A stretch of 64,000 nucleotides of DNA from Kalymmatonema hyalinum WJT4-NPBG1 (GTDB taxonomy: Bacteria > Cyanobacteriota > Cyanobacteriia > Cyanobacteriales > Nostocaceae): assembly GCA_019359075.1 (NCBI GenBank), contig JAHHIB010000038.1, positions 1 to 64,000 on the forward strand, in the 5' to 3' direction. The position numbers and the translations under genes were made by a program. Shown one piece after another: positions 35,780 to 44,764 of this stretch. The notes beneath the pieces were generated by a model. It was given only the letters and a program-made list of their open reading frames with translations, was not told where the DNA came from and ran no database searches. The stretch's first letter is position 1, and the number at the start of each line of letters is the position of its first letter.

Positions 35780-36303
35780 TGATTTTGCAACATTCAAAGG
35801 ACAGTTGGGCATACGTACAAGTCGAAAGACAGAACAATCATCAACCTTAAGCACTATTACTTAGGATGATGTGTATCGAATTCTATGATTCAGAAATAGG
35901 GGTTTTGAAGCCTACATTGTATCGACTGCCAAACCCCTATTTCTGTTGCCGAATTTTGTTTGTTATTCAGCTTACTGGTATCCTCTGCTTACCTCCTCAG
36001 CTTTCTGGAGCGTCCTGTTGCGGTTCATTTATAAGTAATATTTAACTAGCAAAGAAGCATTGACAGGAAATTATTATGCAATGTTGGGATGCGCCCATTG
36101 TTTGCTATAATACCAGAAATATTTTTGTGGTATGCATAAGCTTTTATTAAATCGGGCAAGAAAACCGCATCCCGCAAGTGGAGTGCGTCTGACTTTTTTG
36201 ACTTGATGATGTTACAAAAACATTACTGAGTCTAGAGTTAAAGCTCAACAGTCAAAACTTTGGACTCTAGACTTTGACTTGAAATTGTGCGTAGCAGTTA
36301 TAT
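35780..36303. other. Gene-free stretch with two perfect inverted repeats
   Basis: CAGAAATAGGGGTTT (35891-35905) is exactly complementary to AAACCCCTATTTCTG (35931-35945). AGTCTAGAGT (36229-36238) is complementary to ACTCTAGACT (36264-36273), the latter 31 bases beyond the psb27 stop and a possible terminator for it. The rest is AT-rich without features. Confidence 0.5.
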
Positions 36304-36702
36304 TTAAGCACCACGCTTTAACGCCGCTTCTACCTGCGCAAACTCCTTCTCTAAACGGTCTTTAAGTTTTTTTGGCACAGGACGATTTGGATAAGAACTA
36401 TAATGTCCCGCTAGGGAGTTAAGAGCAGTTCGCATGGTTGTGAAGGAAGCTAGACCAAAAAGAGAGCTATCCCGCTGGTAGCGAGCTGCAAAGTCATTGA
36501 TTTTCTTACGCGCTTCTGCTTGAAATGCTGCTTTATTTGATGAATCTTCTGGTAACTCTAAAGCAGTCCTCAAAGTCGTAACTATAGCTAAGGTATCTTG
36601 ACGATAATCCCCTGTTAAAGCACCCGGAGTGCTGTTACAGCCCATCAAACCAATAACGACAACCAAAACTAGGGGAAGCAGACGTGACCAATAGCGCTTC
36701 AT
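36304..36702 (-). CDS. psb27: Photosystem II assembly lipoprotein Psb27
   Basis: From ATG 36702 the product has 132 residues with a lipoprotein signal (lipobox GLMGC, Cys22) and the four-helix Psb27 fold: DYRQDTLAIVTTLRTALELP, AEARKKINDFAARYQRDSSLFGL, SFTTMRTALNSLAGHYSSYPNRPVP and KDRLEKEFAQVEAAL. Psb27 is a lumenal lipoprotein that binds CP43 in immature photosystem II and allows assembly of the manganese cluster. ATG 36708, two codons upstream, is an alternative start. The gene stands next to cofH on the same strand with a 129-base gap. Confidence 0.93.
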   Translation of the reverse strand: MKRYWSRLLPLVLVVVIGLMGCNSTPGALTGDYRQDTLAIVTTLRTALELPEDSSNKAAFQAEARKKINDFAARYQRDSSLFGLASFTTMRTALNSLAGHYSSYPNRPVPKKLKDRLEKEFAQVEAALKRGA

Positions 36703-36830
36703 AAGCATCAAGTGAAACAATACCTAAATCAACGTCCATCGTATCTTGGATTGGTATCATGGGGATCATCTCATAGGGGGACAGGGTATAGGGTACAGCA
36801 GAATTGAACCCATAACCCATAACCTATAAC

Positions 36831-37970
36831 CTAACGTTCCACTTTTCGATACAAAGTATCACGTTGTTGGTAGGGACGTCCTAAGTCGGTGATAGCAGCT
36901 TGTAAGGTTTCGACTGACATATTAGTACCACCTTGAGCGCCTGCCATTGTCGTGATATGTTCTTCCATTAATGTGCCACCGATATCGTTACAACCCGACA
37001 ATAAAGCTTCTGTTGCACCCAAAAGCCCCAGTTTTACCCAACTCGGTTGATGGTTAGGAATCCAATTTCCCAGGAAAATCCGTGCTACAGCGGTTAGTAG
37101 CAGTGCGTCTGTCAAAATGGGTTGGTCGTGTCCCACACGGCGACGTAAAGGTTTGGGTGCTTCTTTGCCAACAAAGGGTAATAAAATAAACTCAGTCATA
37201 CGGGCAGGATACTCCCGGTGGATGGCAGTTTGTTGGAGACTTCGCAATTTTTCCAAATGCTTAATCTGTTGTTCTGGCGTTTCAATATGCCCTGATAGCA
37301 TTGTGCTAGTAGTGTGCAAACCTAGTCTATGAGCTGTACTCACAATTGAGAGCCAAGTTGCTGTGTCGATTTTTTCTGGACAAAGAATACGCCGCACTTC
37401 ATCATCTAACACCTCAGCTGCTGTTCCTGGCATAGAGTCAACACCAGCATCCCGCAAAGCTATAATGACATCGGCATACTCCAGTCCGTCTTCTCTTGCT
37501 ATGAATTGCACTTCTTGAGGAGAAAAAGCGTGTAGATGCAGTTGGGGAAATTCCTGCTTAATAGTTTCCACAAGCTTAAGATAATAAGGCAATGATTTTC
37601 CGTTCAGCTGCGCTTGTGGGTTTAACCCTCCCTGCATACAAATTTCCGTCGCACCCCGTTGCACCCCATCTGTCGCTTTTTCCAAAATTTGCGCCCAGTC
37701 TAACCAGTAAGCACCCGCCTCTGTTTCGTCTCGCCGGAAGGCGCAGAAACTACAGTGCTGTTCACAGATGTTACTGAAATTGATATTACGGTTAATGATG
37801 TAAGTAACAGTGTCACCCGCTTGCTGTTGACGTAGTTTGTCAGCTGTAGCGCGAATGGCGGCAAGTGCACTTTGGTCAGTTTGTTTCAACAATATCACTC
37901 CCTCTTCGGGAGACAAGTCGTACCCACTCAAGGCACGGTCAAGAGTAGCATCAACAGTTACAGTAGACAC
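36831..37970 (-). CDS. cofH: FO synthase subunit 2 (CofH), radical SAM
   Basis: A 379-residue radical-SAM enzyme from GTG 37970 with the cluster motif CEQHCSFC (Cys69, Cys73, Cys76), SAM-binding features (CMQGGLNPQ) and the C-terminal [10 protein letters not shown] segment of CofH. With CofG it makes 7,8-didemethyl-8-hydroxy-5-deazariboflavin (FO), the antenna chromophore of some cyanobacterial photolyases and precursor of F420. cofG is not in this window. The length matches the single-subunit form, not the fused FbiC. Confidence 0.92.
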   Translation of the reverse strand: MSTVTVDATLDRALSGYDLSPEEGVILLKQTDQSALAAIRATADKLRQQQAGDTVTYIINRNINFSNICEQHCSFCAFRRDETEAGAYWLDWAQILEKATDGVQRGATEICMQGGLNPQAQLNGKSLPYYLKLVETIKQEFPQLHLHAFSPQEVQFIAREDGLEYADVIIALRDAGVDSMPGTAAEVLDDEVRRILCPEKIDTATWLSIVSTAHRLGLHTTSTMLSGHIETPEQQIKHLEKLRSLQQTAIHREYPARMTEFILLPFVGKEAPKPLRRRVGHDQPILTDALLLTAVARIFLGNWIPNHQPSWVKLGLLGATEALLSGCNDIGGTLMEEHITTMAGAQGGTNMSVETLQAAITDLGRPYQQRDTLYRKVER

Positions 37971-38016
37971 AGTTTATCAAAAGCGAACCACATTTCTTAT
38001 TCTGACAATGTTCTTG

Positions 38017-39270
38017 CTAATTGGCATTATTTCGCCTCAGCACAGAATTTATTGAGCTTGGCAGATAATCTAAAAATATCCAGATACTAAACCCTAAAAT
38101 TAAAATATTTCTCAAATTTAACCATAAAATTTTAACATAATCAAGCTGGCGAAAACTACCAAATGACGCCATTATATAGGTAGTTATACAAATAGCTAGC
38201 ATCAAAATAGCGTGGCGTGGTTTTAATAGCGCAGCAAAAGGAATGATCCATACTATATATTGAGGTGAAAACACCTTATTTGTAATAATAAATATTAACA
38301 AAGCAAGCAGTGTGTAAGCTACTAAGCTATCCACTTTCATCAATTCACTTTTAGAGCGTTCTTCTCGAAAACGGTACCAGCAACTAACTAACATGGAAAT
38401 GTAGAGAATAATTAATAACAGGGGCAATACAGCCAGGACTATATCATCTAAAGGAGAAACTATATTCCGTGAACCGTAGCCAGCAACTGTTTTAAGTTCT
38501 ATTAATCCCCACTTGTGCACCAAGCTAATTATTCCAGCAGATAATGATTCAATTTGTAAACCCCGTTCTTTATGGTAATCCAAAAAGGAAAACAGCTTGT
38601 CTTTGGTAGTGATGAAAAATGGTAAAAAACTTAGAAAAACTGCACCAAGAGTTCCCAACCATATATTTAGAATGGCACGGTAGGATTTATTCGTAAAAAA
38701 ATAAACTGTAAAGACGGGAAGCAACATCAAAGGATAAAGTTTCGCAGCTACACCCAATCCAAGAGAAATACCTGCTAAGGTAGGACGATTAGATAAGACA
38801 GCAACTAAAGCTACAACTGTTAATACTGTAGGAAATAAATCATATCTCCAGAGTAGAACTGGTGAAACTATTAATGTAAATAATGTGTAGAAAACTAAGA
38901 CTCTTATTCTTTGAGGTTGAGAAGCATACACTGATACCACTCGTAGTAGGAGCAGCATATTTATTGTGCTGAATAATATGTTTTCTAACAAAAATAAAAA
39001 GGCATATATATAATAATTCTTTGCAAGCCCTAATGCTACCAGTCTCGGTAAAACAAACGGTAAGAGGGCAAATGGCGGGTATTCTAAATTAAAATCTCGA
39101 TAGGGCAATTTACCTTCTAGTAAGTAAAGCGAAGATCTGTAGTATATATTTAAATCATGAGTCCCCACCATCTTAAAAATAGTCAAGAGACCTACAATAA
39201 GTAGCCCTAACACTTGGATTGCTACTATCCAGGATATCCGTCTCTGAATTTTTCTTTCTTCGAGTAGCAT
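38017..39270 (-). CDS. GT87-like (DUF2029) membrane glycosyltransferase
   Basis: A 417-residue membrane protein of about ten helices from ATG 39270. It shows the GT87 features YYRSSLYLLEGKLPYRDFNLEYPPF (acidic D/E in the first loop), GVAAKLYPLMLLPVF and NKVFSPQYIVWIIPF. GT87 enzymes are GT-C transferases that use polyprenyl-phosphate-linked mannose or related sugars. It forms a same-strand pair with the GT39-type gene upstream (36-base gap), likely one operon for surface glycan building. Confidence 0.75.
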   Translation of the reverse strand: MLLEERKIQRRISWIVAIQVLGLLIVGLLTIFKMVGTHDLNIYYRSSLYLLEGKLPYRDFNLEYPPFALLPFVLPRLVALGLAKNYYIYAFLFLLENILFSTINMLLLLRVVSVYASQPQRIRVLVFYTLFTLIVSPVLLWRYDLFPTVLTVVALVAVLSNRPTLAGISLGLGVAAKLYPLMLLPVFTVYFFTNKSYRAILNIWLGTLGAVFLSFLPFFITTKDKLFSFLDYHKERGLQIESLSAGIISLVHKWGLIELKTVAGYGSRNIVSPLDDIVLAVLPLLLIILYISMLVSCWYRFREERSKSELMKVDSLVAYTLLALLIFIITNKVFSPQYIVWIIPFAALLKPRHAILMLAICITTYIMASFGSFRQLDYVKILWLNLRNILILGFSIWIFLDYLPSSINSVLRRNNAN

Positions 39271-39306
39271 ATTTTTAGACTCTATTACTTTAAATATTTA
39301 CGTCGG

Positions 39307-40908
39307 TTAATTTTTCTTCTTTAGCCGCCACAGTCTCCCGTTTTTGTAAACATTATCAAGAATGAATGTCTTTTCCAGGTCTGATTTAAATTTTTTAGAG
39401 GGATTATATAAAAAGACATCACTGAAGCCATCAGCAATTTTGGGTATATTGGGTTCTGTGACTAACTGTATTTGCACGTTTGATTTTAGCAAATGACTCA
39501 GAGACATGATATCTCCAATATTAAGGGAATAATTACTACTGATAAAAAGTGGTTTCATGGAATTATTGATTATTCGAGCTATTTGGGGATTGGCGTGACT
39601 TCCTTTATTCCACCATGTCTCTGCTTGGGAATTAACTGCACAGGATAAAACTCCAGTGGAAATAACTGCTACCAAAACTAAGTTCCAAAATCTGCCTTTT
39701 AGCACTTTATTAGAGATAATGTGGCTGGCTAATAAGTAAGCAACAGCTAGTTGAATCCCTACATAACAGGGGATGATGTATCGAGAGCGAAGACTCAGTT
39801 TGCCCCCAAGAATAACATCATTTAATATGAGAGCTAAAGCAGGCACTGCAGATAAGGTAAAAATAAATAGCCAAACTTGTTTTTCAGTTCGGCGGTATAT
39901 AAAATAAAAAGAAAATACCACCAATATGAGTAGTAAGGGAACTAGATATCGACCCCAACGCAAACCAGGAATATCTAAATTTGGAAAAAAGGGTTCATAG
40001 CGCCAAAAATCACCAAACAAATAACTGTTATTACTCGTCCACCCTGTGAGTAAAGCTGATATTGATTGTCTTTTTTGAGCGCTGCTTGTTGTCTGTTCGA
40101 CTTGCGACAAGTTATTAAGAAGAACTAAAATCCAAGGTACGAAAGCGAGAAAACCAGCACTTGCTGCAACCAAGTACGCTTTAACGAGTTTAGTAAATCG
40201 AAAGCCTTGAATAACAAATACGTAGATACCGTGAGCAAGCGTCACCAACGCAGAAAACAAGAATGTGTACAGCCCTAGTGTTACTGTAATGGCATACATC
40301 ACCCAAAGCCGTTTGCTACCTAGCCGGATTGCTCGTAGTAGTATCACACTTGCAAGTAAGATAGTCACCGTCCATAAACTGAACTGCCGTGCTTCTTGGG
40401 CATACAATACATGAAAGGGAGAAACGGCTAAAAGTGCGACAGCCATCCATCCTGTGATTCGTGATTCAAATAATTCTAGACACAGCCAATAAATGCAAGG
40501 AAACGCAAGCAAGCTAATGATTGCTGATAGGCTTCGGGTGACTGCGATTGAATTTCCTAAAATTTGCACCCATAATCTTACGAGTACGTAATAAAGTGGA
40601 GGATGCTGAGCATCTTCCACTGCTAAAGAATTGATTGTGTCAATGACACCTTTTTCTGGATTAGGGTACTGATACTTCCTGACAGATTCAACACCAATGA
40701 CTTGTCCGTTAAAGACTTGCTGGACAAACTCCTTCTTAGTGTAACCAGACATCCGTAGTCCAGTGTAAGCCTCATCGTGCCAGTAGACTTTTTGCTCAAG
40801 ATTAACGAAGCGAAAAAATATCCCCAAACATAACAAAACAATAATGAGAACCCTAAGCCAAGTTGTTAGTTGTCTTGGGAAGAGCCGTTCTCTACTGGTT
40901 GTTCGCAT
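39307..40908 (-). CDS. GT39/ArnT-like membrane glycosyltransferase
   Basis: A 533-residue protein from ATG 40908 with about 11 membrane segments. The first periplasmic loop carries the acidic motif WHDEAYTG (about 43-50) expected of GT-C enzymes, followed by QHPPLYYVLVRLW and LYAQEARQF, typical of the PMT/ArnT/GT39 group. The C-terminal part is a soluble extracytoplasmic domain. The donor is probably polyprenyl-phosphate sugar; the acceptor is unknown. It belongs with the GT87 gene downstream. Confidence 0.8.
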   Translation of the reverse strand: MRTTSRERLFPRQLTTWLRVLIIVLLCLGIFFRFVNLEQKVYWHDEAYTGLRMSGYTKKEFVQQVFNGQVIGVESVRKYQYPNPEKGVIDTINSLAVEDAQHPPLYYVLVRLWVQILGNSIAVTRSLSAIISLLAFPCIYWLCLELFESRITGWMAVALLAVSPFHVLYAQEARQFSLWTVTILLASVILLRAIRLGSKRLWVMYAITVTLGLYTFLFSALVTLAHGIYVFVIQGFRFTKLVKAYLVAASAGFLAFVPWILVLLNNLSQVEQTTSSAQKRQSISALLTGWTSNNSYLFGDFWRYEPFFPNLDIPGLRWGRYLVPLLLILVVFSFYFIYRRTEKQVWLFIFTLSAVPALALILNDVILGGKLSLRSRYIIPCYVGIQLAVAYLLASHIISNKVLKGRFWNLVLVAVISTGVLSCAVNSQAETWWNKGSHANPQIARIINNSMKPLFISSNYSLNIGDIMSLSHLLKSNVQIQLVTEPNIPKIADGFSDVFLYNPSKKFKSDLEKTFILDNVYKNGRLWRLKKKN

Positions 40909-41772
40909 TGGTAAAAAACAAAGTATCTAGCTCCGTTTATTTTCGGCTGTTTATAGCAGGTGTGTCAAAAGTTCGAGTGTAATAGATAATAAATACTTAT
41001 AGTTTACATAGTTTGGCGAATAATAACAAGAATTTGTAAATTTTGTTAAAACTTTACAAAGCTGGTATCAAACATACACCAGCATGGCGTCAGAAGTCAG
41101 AGATGGAGACGCTCCGTCAAGGAGTCAGAAGTAAAATTTGCTCGCTTATCTGGCTCTTGAGTTGAAAAGGTGTAGCTCAATAAAGATGCAAACTGCTGTA
41201 GTTATTTGAAATACTGTTTTCCGGACAAACGTGAATCAAATACTTGTTGCAAACAAGAAAACATAAAACGTATCTTAAATAACTTATATAAAAATATTTC
41301 TCTATCAAAAACCTGTTTAAATAATGCAATATTATATCAGTTGTCAACTAAATTATGATGAGACTTGACAAACCATATTTTTTTTATTTGGATAAAATAT
41401 AACAAAATTTCATCTATTTTTCATATTTTGGGAATTGTGTAAAGAGTAAATTAAGTAATTTTTTTTCCAAATCCGAGTGCTATACTTTGCTCATATTGGT
41501 GGTTGCAGCAAGAAAGTTGTTTGGAGTAACTACACTTCAAAAAGCAGGGCGGCAATAGAAATTCATTTGCCAGTTGGTGCATTACCTTGTATAAAAAATC
41601 ATTTGCCAATCGGTGCATGACCTAGTGAAAAAATAAATTTTTGGGTATAAATTGCTATTACTCTAATTCGAGTAAAAGGTTTTACTCTTAATTCTTTATG
41701 CAAATTTAGCGCCAGCTTTTGGTAATTCCTACCCGAAGGTAGGAGAAATTTTGTATTGATAACTATTTAAAG
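40909..41772. other. Long AT-rich gene-free stretch between divergent glycosyltransferase genes
   Basis: About 860 bases. A Nostocales-type repeat piece GTCAGAAGTCAGAGATGG...GTCAGAAGT lies at 41090-41130. An imperfect tandem repeat, TCATTTGCCAGTTGGTGCAT / TCATTTGCCAATCGGTGCAT, lies at 41562-41620. Otherwise AT-rich DNA, probably holding both promoters. Confidence 0.45.
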
Positions 41773-43149
41773 ATGATCAAGCACATTTCTCATAGAATAT
41801 TCATCACTGTATTTATTTTGATTGGTCTTCATGCAACCCCTGATGGACCTCAAACCAATCGCTATACTGATGCCATTCACTCATTTGTTAATTTCGGTAC
41901 ATTTGCTCTCCAAAAAGGATACCGTTCTCATATAGATATTTTGCTACTTAATAATAATGCTTATTCTGTCATCCCGCCTGGTATTCCAATTCTCCTGGCT
42001 CCTATTTACTTTATTCACCAAATGTTAATGAGGGTTGTTGGCATTCCAGTAGGAGAGGTTTACTGGTCAATATTTAATATATTGTCGAATGTTTGCTTCA
42101 TGGCTCCTCTTCTTGGAATTGTGGCAATCATAATGTTTAAAACTTTAAATCCTTTCACAAATGACTTAACAAAAAAATTATGGCTCGTTTTTATCTTTAT
42201 TTTCGGTTCCTTGGTATTTTTCTATTCTACTAATGGAATTTGGGCTCATGTGTACACGATGTCATTTATTTTTATAGCTTTTTATTTGATTCTTAATCAA
42301 GCAAATAGTTTTTTAATCGGAGTTTTCTTAGGTTTGGCTCAATTTGTTGATTATATTGCTATTGTTCCAATATCTTTGCTAATTGGATTTTGGATATATT
42401 TAAAGATTAAAGATAAGCAAAAGAAAAAATTGCTTACAGACATACCTTTATTGTTTTTAGGTTACTCAATCTTTATAGCAATAATTATGTATTATCACCA
42501 AAGCATCACAGGTTCAGTATTTAAAACTCCTAATTCACTGTTTCTCCTACAATTGAATCAACAAGAAGCGATGCAGAAAACTATGTTTTCTTTGCCTTCT
42601 TTAGAAAGAATATGGGGTTTGACATTTAGCCCATACCGAGGAATTTTTATATATTTTCCCCTGACGTTTTTGTTTTTTGCTTCTTTTATGAAAAAGACTT
42701 TTAAGAAAAACAATGCGATACTATTTTGTTTTATATTCTTTGCTTTTATCTTTGTGTTAAATGCTTCTTACTATGCATGGTCGGGTGATGTTTGCTTTGG
42801 ACCACGTCATTTAGTGGTCGCTACCCCGTTTATGATTCTTGCAATTGTCTACTGTCATCTGAAATATATTAAGTTATTGGGGATACTATCCATTTTTATC
42901 AATTTAGCTGGAGTCTCTACGATTCCGTCTAGTAATTTACTTATAAATATAGGGATGTTCCTTTATCGAGGACCTTTTCTCCACTGGCTAGATTACTTAT
43001 ACAAAGTAGTATTGCCTCAGTATTACAATGTTCGTCTCTCTTTAATGACACCCTTCTTCATATACGTAGCAACTGGTTTCCTGATTTATTTAATTTGGAA
43101 ACCAAACATGAAGCAGCAAAACGTGCTGTTTAAAGATAGGGTAGCATAA
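41773..43149 (+). CDS. Polytopic membrane protein, GT-C glycosyltransferase-like
   Basis: A 458-residue protein from ATG 41773 with about 11 membrane segments. An early loop (DGPQTNRYTDAIHSF) has acidic residues where GT-C enzymes bind donor, and WSGDVCFGPRHLVVATPF (about residues 336-353) is a motif seen in many such membrane transferases. Coding DNA is markedly more AT-rich than neighbours (many Ile/Phe/Lys codons with A/T), suggesting acquisition from outside. It stands alone on plus before the GT2-GtrA gene. Confidence 0.6.
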   Translation: MIKHISHRIFITVFILIGLHATPDGPQTNRYTDAIHSFVNFGTFALQKGYRSHIDILLLNNNAYSVIPPGIPILLAPIYFIHQMLMRVVGIPVGEVYWSIFNILSNVCFMAPLLGIVAIIMFKTLNPFTNDLTKKLWLVFIFIFGSLVFFYSTNGIWAHVYTMSFIFIAFYLILNQANSFLIGVFLGLAQFVDYIAIVPISLLIGFWIYLKIKDKQKKKLLTDIPLLFLGYSIFIAIIMYYHQSITGSVFKTPNSLFLLQLNQQEAMQKTMFSLPSLERIWGLTFSPYRGIFIYFPLTFLFFASFMKKTFKKNNAILFCFIFFAFIFVLNASYYAWSGDVCFGPRHLVVATPFMILAIVYCHLKYIKLLGILSIFINLAGVSTIPSSNLLINIGMFLYRGPFLHWLDYLYKVVLPQYYNVRLSLMTPFFIYVATGFLIYLIWKPNMKQQNVLFKDRVA

Positions 43150-43452
43150 CTACGTACAACTTCTTTGAAAGGCGAATAGTATCAAAAATACTAAGATTTG
43201 AGAAATGCTTTTTTAAAATAGAATTGCTCAAATTAAGGATTAGAAAATAACCTGAGCTAATACTTGACATTGTCGTTATATTATGTATGTTTAATTGCCC
43301 ACATATTTTTTGGTAGTAAGGACAAGAGCCCTTGCGATATCAACCAAAGAGGACTAAAGTCCTCACTAAGAAATTATTCAAGGTTGTATTACCAGCCTTG
43401 ATATTATTTACAAAATTAGTGAAAATCTCTTTCTCAAATAATCATTATCTAA
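43150..43452. other. Gene-free stretch with a 16-base palindrome
   Basis: About 300 AT-rich bases. GAGGACTAAAGTCCTC at 43349-43364 is a perfect palindrome of a type common in Nostocales spacers. Nothing else is seen. Confidence 0.4.
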
Positions 43453-44703
43453 ATGAGTATCATCGAACCTAATTCCCTCTTGCCAGTACCTACTGGCGCA
43501 TTACAGATTCCAGAATTGCCGAGAGCAACGATAAACGCAGATGGTGAACCTCTGTTGTCTCTGGTTATTCCAACTTACAAAGAGGCTGCAAATATCCAAA
43601 AAATCGTCTCTATATTGAACAACTTGTTAGATGAGTTTATACCAGGAAACTACGAGCTGATTGTCGTAGACGATGATAGTCCAGATGGCACTTGGAAGAT
43701 TGCACAGTCTTTAATGGAAGAATATCCGCAACTGCGGGTGATGCGACGACAGCATGAAAGGGGACTATCCAGTGCAGTGATTCGTGGATGGCAAGCAGCC
43801 ACAGGACGTGTTTTAGGGGTGATAGATGCTGATTTACAACATCCACCCCATGTGCTGTTGCAACTATTGCAAGCCATTGAACAAGGAGCAGATTTAGCTG
43901 TCGCCAGCCGTCATGTAGAAGGCGGTGGAGTCAGCAGCTGGAGTTTTGCCAGGCGTTTGTTGTCACGAGGTGCTCAGTTATTAGGATTAATCATCTTACC
44001 AGGGGTTCTCTCAAGAGTGTCAGACCCGATGAGTGGTTATTTTATGTTCCGTCGCGACTGTATAGTTGGACAAACCCTCAATCCCGTAGGATACAAAATT
44101 CTGCTGGAAACTATCGGGCGCGGAAACGTCGGCAAAATTGCGGAAGTTGGCTATGTGTTCAGTGAGCGCAAAGAGGGTGAAAGTAAGGTAACTTGGAAGC
44201 AATATGTTGATTACATCCACCACCTCATCCTCTTACGGGTATCTACAGGTCGCCTAAGACGATTCAGTCAAGTCAGTCAACGCGTCAGTTTCCCCATCGA
44301 TCGCTTTATCCGCTTTGGCTTGGTGGGATTATCAGGGGTATTTGTAGATATGGTACTGCTTTACTTGCTCAGTGACCCAACGACTTTGGGTTTGCCTGTG
44401 ACGCGCAGCAAGATTCTGGCAGGTGAAGTGGCAATTGTCAATAATTTCTTGTGGAATGATATGTGGACTTTTGCCGATGTCAGCACCCAGCAGCGGCAAT
44501 GGCGTCAGCGCTTGAAACGGTTTTTGAAATTTAATATGATCTGTCTTGCCGGATTGGTGTTAAATGTGTTGGTGTTGAACTTGGTGTTGAATTTCGTGAT
44601 TCCCAACCCCTACATTGCTAACCTGATTGCCATTGCAGTGGCTACTGTTTGGAACTTTTGGGTGAACTTGAAGCTGAGTTGGCGCGTCACACAGGTGAAA
44701 TAA
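43453..44703 (+). CDS. Dolichol-phosphate-mannose-synthase-like GT2 fused to GtrA domain
   Basis: A 416-residue protein from ATG 43453. The GT2 domain shows LVIPTYKEAANI, VVDDDSPDG (71-79) and DADLQHPP (125-132), with the metal-binding DAD. From about residue 285 a GtrA domain of four membrane helices follows (FIRFGLVGLSGVFVDMVLLYL ... WNFWVNLKLSW). The enzyme should make a polyprenyl-phosphate sugar in the cytoplasm, and the GtrA part anchors it or helps flip the product, providing donor for the GT-C enzymes encoded around it. Confidence 0.9.
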   Translation: MSIIEPNSLLPVPTGALQIPELPRATINADGEPLLSLVIPTYKEAANIQKIVSILNNLLDEFIPGNYELIVVDDDSPDGTWKIAQSLMEEYPQLRVMRRQHERGLSSAVIRGWQAATGRVLGVIDADLQHPPHVLLQLLQAIEQGADLAVASRHVEGGGVSSWSFARRLLSRGAQLLGLIILPGVLSRVSDPMSGYFMFRRDCIVGQTLNPVGYKILLETIGRGNVGKIAEVGYVFSERKEGESKVTWKQYVDYIHHLILLRVSTGRLRRFSQVSQRVSFPIDRFIRFGLVGLSGVFVDMVLLYLLSDPTTLGLPVTRSKILAGEVAIVNNFLWNDMWTFADVSTQQRQWRQRLKRFLKFNMICLAGLVLNVLVLNLVLNFVIPNPYIANLIAIAVATVWNFWVNLKLSWRVTQVK

Positions 44704-44764
44704 TAGAAGGGAACAAAGAGTGAGGAGTTATGAGTTATTAGTTATAAGTGATAACTCCTAATTT

